Assembly (NCBI RefSeq): GCF_009852415.1
Contig: NZ_WOXS01000002.1
Coordinates: forward strand, 4,814,001 to 4,878,000
Direction: 5' to 3'
DNA: 64,000 nt
From: Streptomyces sp. Tu 3180
Lineage (GTDB): Bacteria > Actinomycetota > Actinomycetes > Streptomycetales > Streptomycetaceae
Within the stretch, counting starts at the first letter, position 1. Each line of letters begins with the position of its first letter. A program made the translations under genes and the position numbers. This document shows positions 54,343 to 63,221 of the stretch, piece by piece. The notes beneath the pieces are model-generated. The model made no database searches. It had not been told where the DNA came from and worked only from the letters and a program-made list of their open reading frames with translations.

Positions 54343-56266
54343 CGATGGCCTCCTTCAGCGCCGCGGCGAGCTGTTCCGCCTTGAACGGCATGCCGTTGAC
54401 CTGGGTGTACGAGGTGGCGTCGACCAGGTACTTCGCGCGGATGAGGGTGGCGAGCTGGCCGAGGTTCATCTCGGGGACCACCACCTTGTCGTACTTCTCG
54501 AGGACCCTTCCGAGGTTGGCGGGGAAGGGGTTGAGGTGCCGCAGGTGCGCCTGCGCGATCCGGCCGCCCTGCCCGCGCAGGCGCCGCACGGCCGCGGTGA
54601 TCGGCCCGTAGGTCGAGCCCCAGCCCAGCACCAGCGTCCGCGCCGCCCCGTCCGGATCGTCGACCTCCACGTCCGGGACGGTGATGTTGTCGACCTTGGC
54701 CTGCCGGGTGCGGACCATGAAATCGTGGTTGGCCGGGTCGTAGGAGATGTTGCCGGTGCCGTCCTGCTTCTCGATCCCGCCGATGCGGTGCTCCAGCCCC
54801 GGCGTGCCCGGGATCGCCCACGGGCGGGCCAGGGTGCGCGGGTCGCGCTTGTAGGGCCAGAACACCTCACCGCCGTCCTCCCGGGTGTGGTTGGGGCCCT
54901 GCGCGAACCGCACCCGCAGGTCCGGCAGCTCCTGCAGGTCCGGGATCCGCCACGGCTCGCTGCCGTTGGCCAGATACCCGTCGGAGAGCAGGAAGACCGG
55001 GGTGCGGTAGACCAGCGCGATCCGCGCCGCCTCCAGCACCGCGTCGAAGCAGTCCGCCGGCGTGCGCGGCGCGACGACCGGCACCGGCGCCTCGCCGTTG
55101 CGCCCGTACATCGCCTGCAGCAGATCCGCCTGCTCCGTCTTGGTCGGCAGCCCCGTCGAGGGCCCGCCGCGCTGGATGTCCACCACCAGCAGCGGCAGCT
55201 CCAGCGACACCGCCAGCCCGATCGTCTCGCTCTTCAGCGCCACCCCCGGCCCGGAGGTGGTGGTCACCGCCAGCGACCCGCCGAACGCCGCACCCAGCGC
55301 CGCCCCGATCCCGGCGATCTCGTCCTCGGCCTGGAAGGTGCGCACCCCGAAGTTCTTGTGCCGGCTCAGCTCGTGCAGGATGTCCGACGCCGGAGTGATC
55401 GGATACGAGCCCAGGAACAGCGGCAGGTCCGCCTGCCGGGACGCGGCGACCAGCCCGTAGGACAGCGCCAGGTTCCCGGAGATGTTGCGGTAGGTGCCCG
55501 GCGGGAACGCCGCCGCCGCCGGCGCCACCTCGTAGGAGACCGCGAAGTCCTCCGTCGTCTCCCCGAAGTTCCACCCCGCCCGGAACGCCGCGACGTTCGC
55601 CGCCGCGATGTCCGGCTTCTTCGCGAACTTCGACCGCAGGAACCGCTCCGTGCCCTCCGTGGGCCGGTGGTACATCCACGACAACAGCCCCAGCGCGAAC
55701 ATGTTCTTGCTGCGCTCGGCCTCCTTGCGCGACAGCCCGAACCCCTTCAGCGCCTCCACCGTCAGCGTCGTCAGCGGCACCGGATGCACCTGATAACCGT
55801 CCAGCGAACCGTCCTCCAGCGGACTGGTGCCGTAGCCGACCTTCTGCAGCGCCCGCCGGGTGAACTCGTCCGTGTTGACGATCACCTCCGCGCCCCGCGG
55901 CAGATCGGCGAGGTTCGCCCGCAGCGCCGCCGGATTCATCGCCACCAGCACATCCGGCGCGTCCCCCGGCGTCAGGATGTCATGATCGGCGAAATGCAGC
56001 TGGAACGACGACACCCCCGGCAGCGTCCCGGCCGGCGCCCGGATCTCCGCCGGGAAATTCGGCAACGTCGACAGATCATTGCCGAACGACGCGGTCTCCG
56101 AGGTGAACCGGTCCCCCGTGAGCTGCATCCCGTCACCGGAATCCCCCGCGAACCTGATGATCACCCGGTCCAGACGACGGACACCCTTCGCCCCCGCCGC
56201 TTTGCGCTGCTCTCCTACGACTGCTCCGTCGGCCTGCTCCGCTGGGCTGCTGACCTGGTTGGTCAC
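54335..56266 (-). CDS. korA: 2-oxoacid:ferredoxin oxidoreductase, alpha (gamma-alpha fused) subunit
   Basis: 643-residue fused subunit. The N-terminal gamma domain begins RLDRVIIRFAGDSGDGMQLTGDRF (about residues 32-200). The alpha domain follows with GNLALSYGLVAASRQADLPLFLGSYPITPASDILHELSRHKNFGVRTFQAEDEIAGIGAALGAAFGG, including the conserved YPITP. The C-terminus (LRHLNPFPANLGRVLEKYDKVVVPEMNLGQL) is also family-like. GTG 56266 has GGGAGG upstream. korAB lie about 4 kb from the second nuo cluster. Confidence 0.95.
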
Positions 56267-56587
56267 TGAACTGGACCTCCCTCGAGGCGGCTGTCCGGGA
56301 CGGCCTTCCCGCAGACCTTCCCTGGGATCAACCCTACGTCCGCAAGGGTCGCCTTCCCGGGGTCATTCGCATATTGGACACGCGGTTGAGATGCCCCGGC
56401 GCCCGGACATGTCCCGTCTTTTCCTCTGCTTCTTCTCCGATTACCCGCGGTAAGAGACCCTCGGTCCTCTCTCCCCGGAGACGCCCTCCGGGGCCGCTCC
56501 GGTTCGGCGGCACCGGTACCGGATCATCCGTACGGGGCTGCGGAGGGAGCGTGCTCGCGGCGGGCGTCCCCGTCTCAGGGGCCGGTC
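56267..56587. other. Intergenic region upstream of korA
   Basis: 321 bases with no gene. It must hold the korA promoter; I see no convincing -35/-10 pair. TTACC-CGC-GGTAA (56441-56453) is a small palindrome that could be an operator. The region also holds the 3' end of the leftward response-regulator transcript, with no clear terminator. Confidence 0.55.
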
Positions 56588-57259
56588 TCAGGAGTTGAGA
56601 TAGGTGAGCACGGCCAGCACCCGTCGGTGATCGCCGTCGCTCGGGGACAGCCCCAGCTTCAGGAAGATGTTGCTGACGTGCTTCTCGACGGCACCGTCGC
56701 TCACCACCAGCTGCCTGGCGATCGCCGAGTTCGTCCGCCCCTCGGCCATCAGGCCCAGGACCTCCCGCTCGCGCGGGGTGAGTCCCGCGAGCACGTCCTG
56801 CTTGCGGCTGCGTCCCAGCAGCTGTGCGACCACCTCCGGGTCCAGGGCCGTGCCGCCCCGGGCCACGCGCACCACCGCGTCCACGAACTCACGTACTTCG
56901 GCTACCCGGTCCTTGAGCAGATAGCCGACGCCGCGGCTGGAACCGGCGAGCAGCTCCGTGGCGTAGCGCTCCTCCACGTACTGCGACAGCACCAGCACCC
57001 CGATGCCCGGATGGTCCCTGCGCAGCTGCACCGCGGCCCGCACGCCCTCGTCGGTGTGCGTCGGCGGCATCCGCACGTCGGCCACCACCACGTCCGGGAG
57101 CAGACCCTGCCCGTCCAGCTCGGCGATGGTCTTGATCAGCGCGTCACCGTCGCCGACACCGGCCACGACCTCGTGCCCCCGGTCGGTCAGCAGTCGGGTC
57201 AGGCCCTCCCGCAACAGCACCGAATCCTCGGCGATGACCACCCGCACCCTGTCCTCCAC
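56588..57259 (-). CDS. NarL/LuxR-type response regulator
   Basis: 223-residue two-component regulator. Receiver domain: acidic pocket VVIAEDSVLL, phosphorylatable Asp in DVVVADVRMPP (about residue 60), Lys in YLLKDRVAEV. DNA-binding LuxR domain: LTPREREVLGLMAEGRTNSAIARQLVVSDGAVEKHVSNIFLKLGL. It is on the same strand as two histidine kinases just upstream but separated from them by a 361-base gap with tandem repeats. It is the only visible partner for both kinases. Confidence 0.94.
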   Translation of the reverse strand: MEDRVRVVIAEDSVLLREGLTRLLTDRGHEVVAGVGDGDALIKTIAELDGQGLLPDVVVADVRMPPTHTDEGVRAAVQLRRDHPGIGVLVLSQYVEERYATELLAGSSRGVGYLLKDRVAEVREFVDAVVRVARGGTALDPEVVAQLLGRSRKQDVLAGLTPREREVLGLMAEGRTNSAIARQLVVSDGAVEKHVSNIFLKLGLSPSDGDHRRVLAVLTYLNS

Positions 57260-57620
57260 GATCCTCGGCCCCCCACGACCCGCGCCGTGCCCGCCCCCGT
57301 GGCGGGCCCGGCCGTCGGGTCCAGCATTCCAGCATCCGGCGGGGGATGCTGCGGGGCAACGCGATCAGGGTGTCGCCGCAGCGCGCCGACCGGTCCGCCT
57401 CCACCGCACACGACGCCCACCGCGCATGACCGGCGCATACGACGCCCACCGCGCATGACCGGCGCACACAACACCCCTCGCATACGACCGGCGCACGAGA
57501 CCCCCACCGCGTACGACCGGCCCGTACGGCACTCATCGCGCACGACCGGCGCGCGGACGGGCGGGTGCGGGCTCGTCGCCCGCACCCGCCGTCGCGCCGA
57601 CCGCCGGTCTCAGTGCGCGC
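57260..57620. other. Intergenic region between response regulator and kinase genes
   Basis: About 360 bases with no credible gene (a 128-residue open frame on the minus strand is built from the repeats and has odd composition). The right half is a 29-base tandem repeat array. CCAGCATTCC-type short repeats near 57321-57342 (CAGCATTCCAGCATCC) are also present. A promoter for the response regulator is expected here. Confidence 0.6.
57392..57565. repeat. Tandem array of 29-base degenerate repeats
   Basis: Units start at 57421, 57450, 57479, 57508 and 57537, with a weaker unit at 57392. The consensus begins CGCGCATGACCGGCGCA and ends ACGACGCCCAC; the core GACCGGC is kept in the five main units. 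Units directly abut each other with no spacers, so it is not a CRISPR array. It lies upstream of the response regulator start. Confidence 0.85.
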
Positions 57621-58985
57621 TCACCGCGTCCGCTCCGCCCGCCACGGCAGTTCCGCCGTCACCCGGGTCGGGCCGCCGACGGGGGAGTCCACCACCAGGA
57701 TCCCGTCCACCGCGTCCAGCCGCTCCGTCAGGCCGGCCAGCCCGGAACCCGGGGACACATCGGCACCGCCCACGCCGTTGTCCACGACCTGCAGCATCAG
57801 CCGGTTCTCCGTCCGCCACACCTCCACGGCCGCCCATGTCGCCCGCGCGTGCTTGCTGATGTTCTGCAGCAGCTCGGAGACCGTGAAGTAGGCGATGCCC
57901 TCGATGGCCGGCGCGGGCCGCTCCGTCAGGTCGACCTCCACCTGCACCGGGACCGTGCACCGCGAGGCGACCGCCGACAGGGCCGCGTCCAGTCCCCGGT
58001 CGGTCAGCACCGCGGGGTGGATGCCGCGCGCCAGGTCCCGCAGCTCCTGCAGCGCCGTCTTCACCTCGCCGTGCGCCTCGTCCACCATCCGCGCCGCGAC
58101 CTGCGGGTCCTCCCGCAGCTTCTCCTTCGCCAGTCCCAGATCCATGGCCAGCGCCACCAGCCGGGCCTGCGCCCCGTCGTGCAGATCGCGCTCGATGCGC
58201 CGCAGATCGGCGGCGGCCGTGTCCACCACGACCCCCCGGTCCGACTCCAGCTCCACCACCCGCGTGGCCAGCCGGGACGGTCCGAGCAGCCCGTGCACCG
58301 TCACCCGGTCCACCATCGTCAGCGCCCGGACGATCCACGGCGTGGCGATGGTGAACAGCAGGCCCACCAACGCCGTCACCGTGATCTCGAACGGGTTGTC
58401 CAGGTAGATCCGGTGCTGCTCGTCGCCGTACAGCTGCATCCCGCCCTGACCGCCGTACATCGGGAAGAGCCAGAACCACAGCGGATACGTCAGCAGCGAC
58501 CAGCCGATCGACCAGACGGTCACCGCGACGGTGAAGGAGAACACCGCCCATGGCAGCCGCAGCACCGCGTACAGCAGGGACCGCCACGAGGCGCCGCTCT
58601 TGAGCACGGCACCGATCCACGCCATGAATCCCCGCCGCCTCATCCGCAGCGGCTCCGGCTCGGCCACCTCCAGGCCCAGCAGCCCCCGTGCCCGCGCCCG
58701 CTCCACCGTGCCGAACCCCCGGCAGCCGGCGAGCGCCGCCGCCAGCACCGGGACGCCGAGGAACGTCACCAGCAGGCCCGCCCCCAGCGACACCATCGTG
58801 ATCGCGTACGTGAACAGCAGAATGCTGATCGGCAGGCTCAGCAGCACGTATGCCAGCTCCCGCCAGGTGCGCCCCTCGACCGGTGCCCGCAGCACGGCCG
58901 GCAACCGGTGCCGCCGCTCCCCGGGGCTCCCGGAGTGCCCTGGCCTCGTGCCGAGCCCGTAGCCCTGTTCGTAATGCGTGGCCAT
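57621..58985 (-). CDS. Sensor histidine kinase (copy 1)
   Basis: 454-residue membrane kinase of the HisKA_3/NarX type. The N-terminal half has two helix pairs (WRELAYVLLSLPISILLFTYAITMVSLGAGLLVTFLGVPVL; then WAVFSFTVAVTVWSIGW and a further helix), the layout of the PF13796 'Sensor' domain. The phospho-accepting His is in LRRIERDLHDGAQARLV (residue 269). ATP-binding motifs are VSELLQNISKHARAT, VVDNGVGG and GSGLAGLTERLDAVDG. ATG 58985 has AAGGA upstream. Its core is nearly identical to copy 2. Confidence 0.93.
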   Translation of the reverse strand: MATHYEQGYGLGTRPGHSGSPGERRHRLPAVLRAPVEGRTWRELAYVLLSLPISILLFTYAITMVSLGAGLLVTFLGVPVLAAALAGCRGFGTVERARARGLLGLEVAEPEPLRMRRRGFMAWIGAVLKSGASWRSLLYAVLRLPWAVFSFTVAVTVWSIGWSLLTYPLWFWLFPMYGGQGGMQLYGDEQHRIYLDNPFEITVTALVGLLFTIATPWIVRALTMVDRVTVHGLLGPSRLATRVVELESDRGVVVDTAAADLRRIERDLHDGAQARLVALAMDLGLAKEKLREDPQVAARMVDEAHGEVKTALQELRDLARGIHPAVLTDRGLDAALSAVASRCTVPVQVEVDLTERPAPAIEGIAYFTVSELLQNISKHARATWAAVEVWRTENRLMLQVVDNGVGGADVSPGSGLAGLTERLDAVDGILVVDSPVGGPTRVTAELPWRAERTR

Positions 58986-59089
58986 CGGCGTCGTCCTTCT
59001 CCTCGTCCGGCGGCTGTGCTGTCGTACCTCCAGCCTGCTGCGCCGCAGGTCGGCGGACCATGGAGTCCGTCGCAGTCTTGGTCCGGGGG

Positions 59090-60397
59090 TTATCCCCACC
59101 TCCGGCCGCGGGGGGCCGCTTCCCCGGCCGCTCCCTCGGTCCCCCGCCCGGCCGCCTTCCCGGCCGTCCGCGCGTCCTCGGCGGGAGCGTCGGAACGGTC
59201 CCGCCACGGCAGCTCCGCCGTGACCGTCGTGGGACCGCCCTCGGGCGACTCCACGACGAACAGACCGTCCACCGCGCCCAGCCGGTCGGCGAGGCCCCGC
59301 ATCCCCGTACCGCCGTCCAGACTCGCGCCTCCGCGCCCGTCGTCCCACACCTGGATGAGCAGCCGGCCCTCCGACCGCCACACGTCGACCGCCGCCGAGC
59401 GCGCCCCGCTGTGCTTGCTGACGTTCTGCAGCAGCTCCGAGACGGTGAAGTACGCGATGCCCTCGATGGCGGCGGCCGGCCGTTCGGCGAGGTCGACCGT
59501 CACCTTCACCGGGACCGTGCAGCGTGAGGCGACCGAGGACAGGGCCGCGTCCAGTCCCCGGTCGGTCAGCACCGCGGGATGGATGCCGCGCGCCAGGTCC
59601 CGCAGCTCCTGCAGGGCCAGTTTCACCTCGCCGTGCGCCTCCTCGACCATCACCGCCGCCGAGTCGGGATCCTCCAGCAGCTTCTCCTTGGCCAGCCCCA
59701 GTCCCATGGCGAGGTTCACCAGCCGGGCCTGCGCCCCGTCGTGCAGGTCGCGCTCGATGCGCCGCAGGTCCGCCGCCGCCGTGTCGACCACCACGCCCCG
59801 GTCGGACTCCAGCTCGGCGATGCGCCGCTCCAGCTCGTCGGAGGGGGACAGCAGACCGCGCACCATCACCCGGTCCGCGTTGGCCAGGCCCCGCACGACG
59901 AACGGCAGCACCGGCCACAGCACGAACAGACCGGTCAGCGTGACGGTGAAGGTCAGGACGCCCCAGGGCAGGCGTATGACCTCGTACAGCACCGTGCGCC
60001 AGCCCACCGGGTCCTTCACCGCCATCCACAACTGCGGCAAGAACCCCCGGGCACCGCGCCGCGGCAGCCGGCTCGGCTCCTCCACCCGGACCCCGAGCAG
60101 CTTCCTCGCCCGCGCCCGCTCCATCCTGCCCAGCAGCCGCGCGCCCATCAGCCCGGCCGCGAGCACCGGGAACCCGATCACCGTGACGGTCAGCCCGACG
60201 CCCGTGAACAGCATGGTCGCCACATAGACGAAGCCGACCAGCGCCACCGGCAGGTTCGCCAGGAGGTGGGCGATCTCCTTCCAGGTGTGCGCGTCGTACG
60301 CGAAACGAGGCGGTGGCGGGCGATCGCCGGACTTGGCCGGGTCCGGGAGAGCCGTCACCGGCGTGCCCGGGGAGAGGAGTCGTTCGGTCATGTGCAT
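59090..60397 (-). CDS. Sensor histidine kinase (copy 2)
   Basis: 435-residue kinase, paralogue of the gene just downstream. Same order: sensor-domain helix pairs, phospho-accepting His in LRRIERDLHDGAQARLV (residue 219), VSELLQNVSKHSGAR, VWDDGRGGASL, GTGMRGLADRLGAVDG. The C-terminus adds about 35 charged residues. The start may be ATG 60397 or 60391; neither has a ribosome binding site. It is divergent from nuoA2, with about 210 bases between them. Confidence 0.92.
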   Translation of the reverse strand: MHMTERLLSPGTPVTALPDPAKSGDRPPPPRFAYDAHTWKEIAHLLANLPVALVGFVYVATMLFTGVGLTVTVIGFPVLAAGLMGARLLGRMERARARKLLGVRVEEPSRLPRRGARGFLPQLWMAVKDPVGWRTVLYEVIRLPWGVLTFTVTLTGLFVLWPVLPFVVRGLANADRVMVRGLLSPSDELERRIAELESDRGVVVDTAAADLRRIERDLHDGAQARLVNLAMGLGLAKEKLLEDPDSAAVMVEEAHGEVKLALQELRDLARGIHPAVLTDRGLDAALSSVASRCTVPVKVTVDLAERPAAAIEGIAYFTVSELLQNVSKHSGARSAAVDVWRSEGRLLIQVWDDGRGGASLDGGTGMRGLADRLGAVDGLFVVESPEGGPTTVTAELPWRDRSDAPAEDARTAGKAAGRGTEGAAGEAAPRGRRWG

Positions 60398-60492
60398 CAG
60401 CGTGCCCGGAGCCGGGGGCCGGCGCCATGAGGGGGACCGCCACGATGCACTGAGGAAAACCCCACCCCCGCATGCCGAGGAATGCCGGGCTG

Positions 60493-60521
60493 CTTACCGT
60501 GCCTTTATCAGGGCCTAGACT
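60493..60521 (+). promoter_or_regulatory. Candidate promoter of the second nuo cluster
   Basis: TAGACT (60516-60521) resembles the Streptomyces -10 consensus, with CTTACC (60493-60498) 17 bases upstream as a weak -35. This would give a leader of about 80 bases before GTG 60611. Pattern-based. Confidence 0.4.
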
Positions 60522-60610
60522 CCCGTGCGTACAGATCGTCGAACCGCGACGTTCACAGGCACGGATCAAGGCACGGACCAGGGACACCAGCCAGGGAGTG
60601 AGGGGCGGAC

Positions 60611-61018
60611 GTGCGGGAACCGACCGTCGTCGAGACAACCGTCGTCGCGGCGGACTACTTCCAGTCCTACTCGGTCGTCGGACTGCTGGCCGTCGTCGGC
60701 ACGCTGTTCGTCGCCGTCGCCTTCGGGGCCGGGCGTCTGCTGCGCCCCGTGGTCCCCACCCCCGAGAAGCTCCTGACGTACGAGTGCGGGGTCGACCCCG
60801 TCGGCGAGGGCTGGGCCCACACCCAGGTCCGCTACTACGTCTACGCCTTCCTCTACGTGATCTTCGCCGTCGACTCGATCTTCCTCTTCCCCTGGGCGAC
60901 CGTCTTCGCCGCCGACGGCTACGGCGCGACCACCCTCGTGGAGATGTTCATCTTCCTCGGCTTCCTCGCCGTGGGACTGCTGTACGCATACAAGAAGGGC
61001 GTCCTGACATGGACGTGA
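60611..61018 (+). CDS. nuoA2: NADH-quinone oxidoreductase subunit A, second copy
   Basis: 135-residue, three-helix subunit. LLTYECGVDPVGEGWAHTQVRYYVYAFLYVIFAVDSIFLFPWATVF matches NuoA, with the ECG and FDxE-like acidic positions (FAVDSIFLFPW here). Only modest similarity to the first nuoA in sequence detail. GTG 60611 has GAGGGGCGG upstream. It overlaps nuoB2 by 10 bases and opens the second cluster. Confidence 0.93.
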   Translation: MREPTVVETTVVAADYFQSYSVVGLLAVVGTLFVAVAFGAGRLLRPVVPTPEKLLTYECGVDPVGEGWAHTQVRYYVYAFLYVIFAVDSIFLFPWATVFAADGYGATTLVEMFIFLGFLAVGLLYAYKKGVLTWT

Positions 61019-61677
61019 CCCCCTCGACCCCCTCGACCCCCTCGGGCTCCGAGCCGGTCCTGCTGCCGGAGCCCAAGAGGCTCGGCGCGCTCGCCCGCCT
61101 GGCGCCCGAGCCGATGAAGGTGGTCCTCAACTGGGGCCGCCGCTACTCGCTGTGGGTCTTCAACTTCGGCCTCGCCTGCTGCGCGATCGAGTTCATCGCC
61201 GCGTCGATGGCCCGCCACGACTTCATCCGCCTCGGCGTCATCCCCTTCGCGCCGGGACCGCGCCAGGCCGACCTGATGGTCGTCTCCGGAACGGTCACGG
61301 ACAAGATGGCGCCCGCGGTGAAGCGCCTGTACGAACAGATGCCCGAGCCGAAGTACGTCATCTCCTTCGGCGCGTGCAGCAACTGCGGCGGCCCGTACTG
61401 GGACTCCTACTCCGTCACCAAGGGCGTGGACCAGATCATCCCGGTCGACGTCTACGTCCCGGGCTGCCCGCCCCGGCCCGAGGCGCTGCTCCAGGGGATC
61501 CTCAAGCTCCAGGAGAAGATCGCCCGGGAGTCGCTGGGCGAGCGGTACGGAACCGGCCCCGGGGACGCTCCCGGCGCGGGCCGCCCGTCGGCGGCGGCGC
61601 TGCAGAGCGGGCTGGTCCCACCGCCGGCGGCCGGTGGGGCCGGCGGCGGAGCGCCGGACGCGGGGGAGGAGCGATGA
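61009..61677 (+). CDS. nuoB2: NADH-quinone oxidoreductase subunit B, second copy
   Basis: 222-residue peripheral subunit. N2 cluster ligands are present: FGLACCAIEFIA, GACSNCGGPYWDSYS and VPGCPPRPEALL. The motif GACSNCGG has one more Cys than the GVCASSGG of the first NuoB. A 45-residue Gly/Ala/Pro-rich tail follows the conserved part. ATG 61009 overlaps nuoA2; the stop overlaps nuoC2 (ATGA). Presence of intact ligands argues that this cluster makes a working enzyme. Confidence 0.93.
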   Translation: MDVTPSTPSTPSGSEPVLLPEPKRLGALARLAPEPMKVVLNWGRRYSLWVFNFGLACCAIEFIAASMARHDFIRLGVIPFAPGPRQADLMVVSGTVTDKMAPAVKRLYEQMPEPKYVISFGACSNCGGPYWDSYSVTKGVDQIIPVDVYVPGCPPRPEALLQGILKLQEKIARESLGERYGTGPGDAPGAGRPSAAALQSGLVPPPAAGGAGGGAPDAGEER

Positions 61678-63221
61678 CCACGGTCGGCTGGCTCCCCGCC
61701 GGCGCCGAGGAGCTGTTCGGCCCGGACGCCACGGCGGAGGAGTCGTACGGCGTCCTGACCGTCGACGTGCCCCCCGCCTCCTGGATCTCCGCCCTGGAGA
61801 CCGCGCGCGACCGCATCGGCTGCGCGTTCTTCGACTGGCTGAGCGCGGTCGACGAACCGGGCACGGGGTTCCGCGTCACGGCGCACGTCGCGGCCCTGTC
61901 GCCGGTGCGGCGCCTGCTGCTGCGCACCACGGTCCCGCACGAGGCGCCGGCGCTGCCCTCCGCCGTGGACGTCTACGCGGGCGCCGCCTGGCACGAGCGC
62001 GAGACGCACGAGATGTTCGGCATCGACTTCACGGGCCATCCCGCCCTGGAGCACCTTCTCCTGCCGGACGGCTTCGAGGGCCACCCCCTGCGCAAGGACT
62101 TCGTCCTCGCGGCCCGCGTCGCCAAGGCCTGGCCCGGAGCCAAGGAACCCGGGGAGCCCGCGGAGGGCGCGGCGCACGGCGGCCCGAAGCGCCGCCAGAT
62201 GCTTCCCCCCGGGGTCCCCGACCCCAACGAATGGGGCCCGCTGAAGGGCCAGCTCCCGCCCGCCCCGGCCCGTCCGGCCCGAGGCGCCGGCAGGGCTGCC
62301 GCGGGTGCGGGGCGAGCGGCCGGAGAGCGCCCCGCGGCGGCCCGGGCCGCAGGCGACCGCCCGGTGCGCCGCATGCGCACGGCGGCGGAGGGATCGGCGA
62401 GCCAGGCCGCCGAGGGCGCCGAAGGCGCGGCGGGCCGGGCGGCGAAGGCGCGCCCCGAGGCACCGGCCACGGACACCGGTTCCGCCACGGAGCCGACCCG
62501 CGCGTCCGAGCCCGCCGCGCCCCCCGCACGACGTGCCCGGAGTGCGAGCGAGGGGTCGGCGTCCCAGCGCGCCGGGACCCGTGCCGCCGGCGGCCCCCGC
62601 CGGGCGCGCAGCGCGTCCGAGGGATCCGCGAGCCAGCGTGCCGCGTCGGACCGGACGGCGCCGCCGGACGGCACCGAACCGGCGGACGGCACCCCCGCTC
62701 CTGTTCCCGCCGAGGACCGGCCGGAACGGGAGCCCTCCGCCGTGCCGCGCAGTCCGGACGCCCCCTGGCACCACGCCCGCCCCGCCTTCGACCGGCCCGA
62801 GACCGAGGACGGCACCGGCGCGGAGTCCGGGCCGGCCCGCGGGGCCGCGCCCGGACCGGCCCGGAAGGCCACGCCCGAGCGGCCCCGTGAGACCGGTCCC
62901 GGGACGACCCCCGAGACCGGACGGGCCACGACCCCCGAAGCCGGACGGGACACGGCCCCCGAGGCCGGGCGCGCACCGGCCTCCGGAGCCGGACAGGAAG
63001 CCACGGCCTCCGACGAAGCCGACCGGGAAGCCTCGGCCCCGGACGCGCCCCCGGGCACCGCATCGGGGACCGCGGGCGGCTCCGAGAGCCCGGCTCCCGA
63101 GCCGGAGCCGGCCCCGGAGGGGCGTGAGACCCCCGACGACCCGAGCGCCCCCGCCCCTCCCGCCCCTCCCGGCGATCCCGACAGCCCCACCCCCGACGAC
63201 CCCTCAGGAGGCCCGCGGTGA
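61674..63221 (+). CDS. nuoC2: NADH-quinone oxidoreductase subunit C, second copy, with giant disordered tail
   Basis: 515-residue protein. Residues 1-150 are a NuoC domain (FFDWLSAVDEPGTGFRVTAHV; signature AAWHERETHEMFGIDFTGHP at 105-123; GFEGHPLRKDFVL). Residues 160-515 are Pro/Ala/Glu/Arg/Thr-rich and probably disordered, with repeats: RARSASEGSASQRA at about residues 287 and 310, a weaker copy earlier (RTAAEGSASQAA), and TPEAGR-type units near 415-440. NuoD is not fused to it. GTGA overlap with nuoH2. Confidence 0.9.
   Translation: MTTVGWLPAGAEELFGPDATAEESYGVLTVDVPPASWISALETARDRIGCAFFDWLSAVDEPGTGFRVTAHVAALSPVRRLLLRTTVPHEAPALPSAVDVYAGAAWHERETHEMFGIDFTGHPALEHLLLPDGFEGHPLRKDFVLAARVAKAWPGAKEPGEPAEGAAHGGPKRRQMLPPGVPDPNEWGPLKGQLPPAPARPARGAGRAAAGAGRAAGERPAAARAAGDRPVRRMRTAAEGSASQAAEGAEGAAGRAAKARPEAPATDTGSATEPTRASEPAAPPARRARSASEGSASQRAGTRAAGGPRRARSASEGSASQRAASDRTAPPDGTEPADGTPAPVPAEDRPEREPSAVPRSPDAPWHHARPAFDRPETEDGTGAESGPARGAAPGPARKATPERPRETGPGTTPETGRATTPEAGRDTAPEAGRAPASGAGQEATASDEADREASAPDAPPGTASGTAGGSESPAPEPEPAPEGRETPDDPSAPAPPAPPGDPDSPTPDDPSGGPR

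Noticed and set aside
57392..57565. CRISPR array, because of 29-base repeats
   Set aside because: The units abut directly with no unique spacers and are degenerate; no cas gene is near.
57199..57585. Minus-strand open frame of 128 residues over the repeats
   Set aside because: It overlaps the start of the response regulator, is built from repeated Arg/Cys/Val text, and has no ribosome binding site or family motif.
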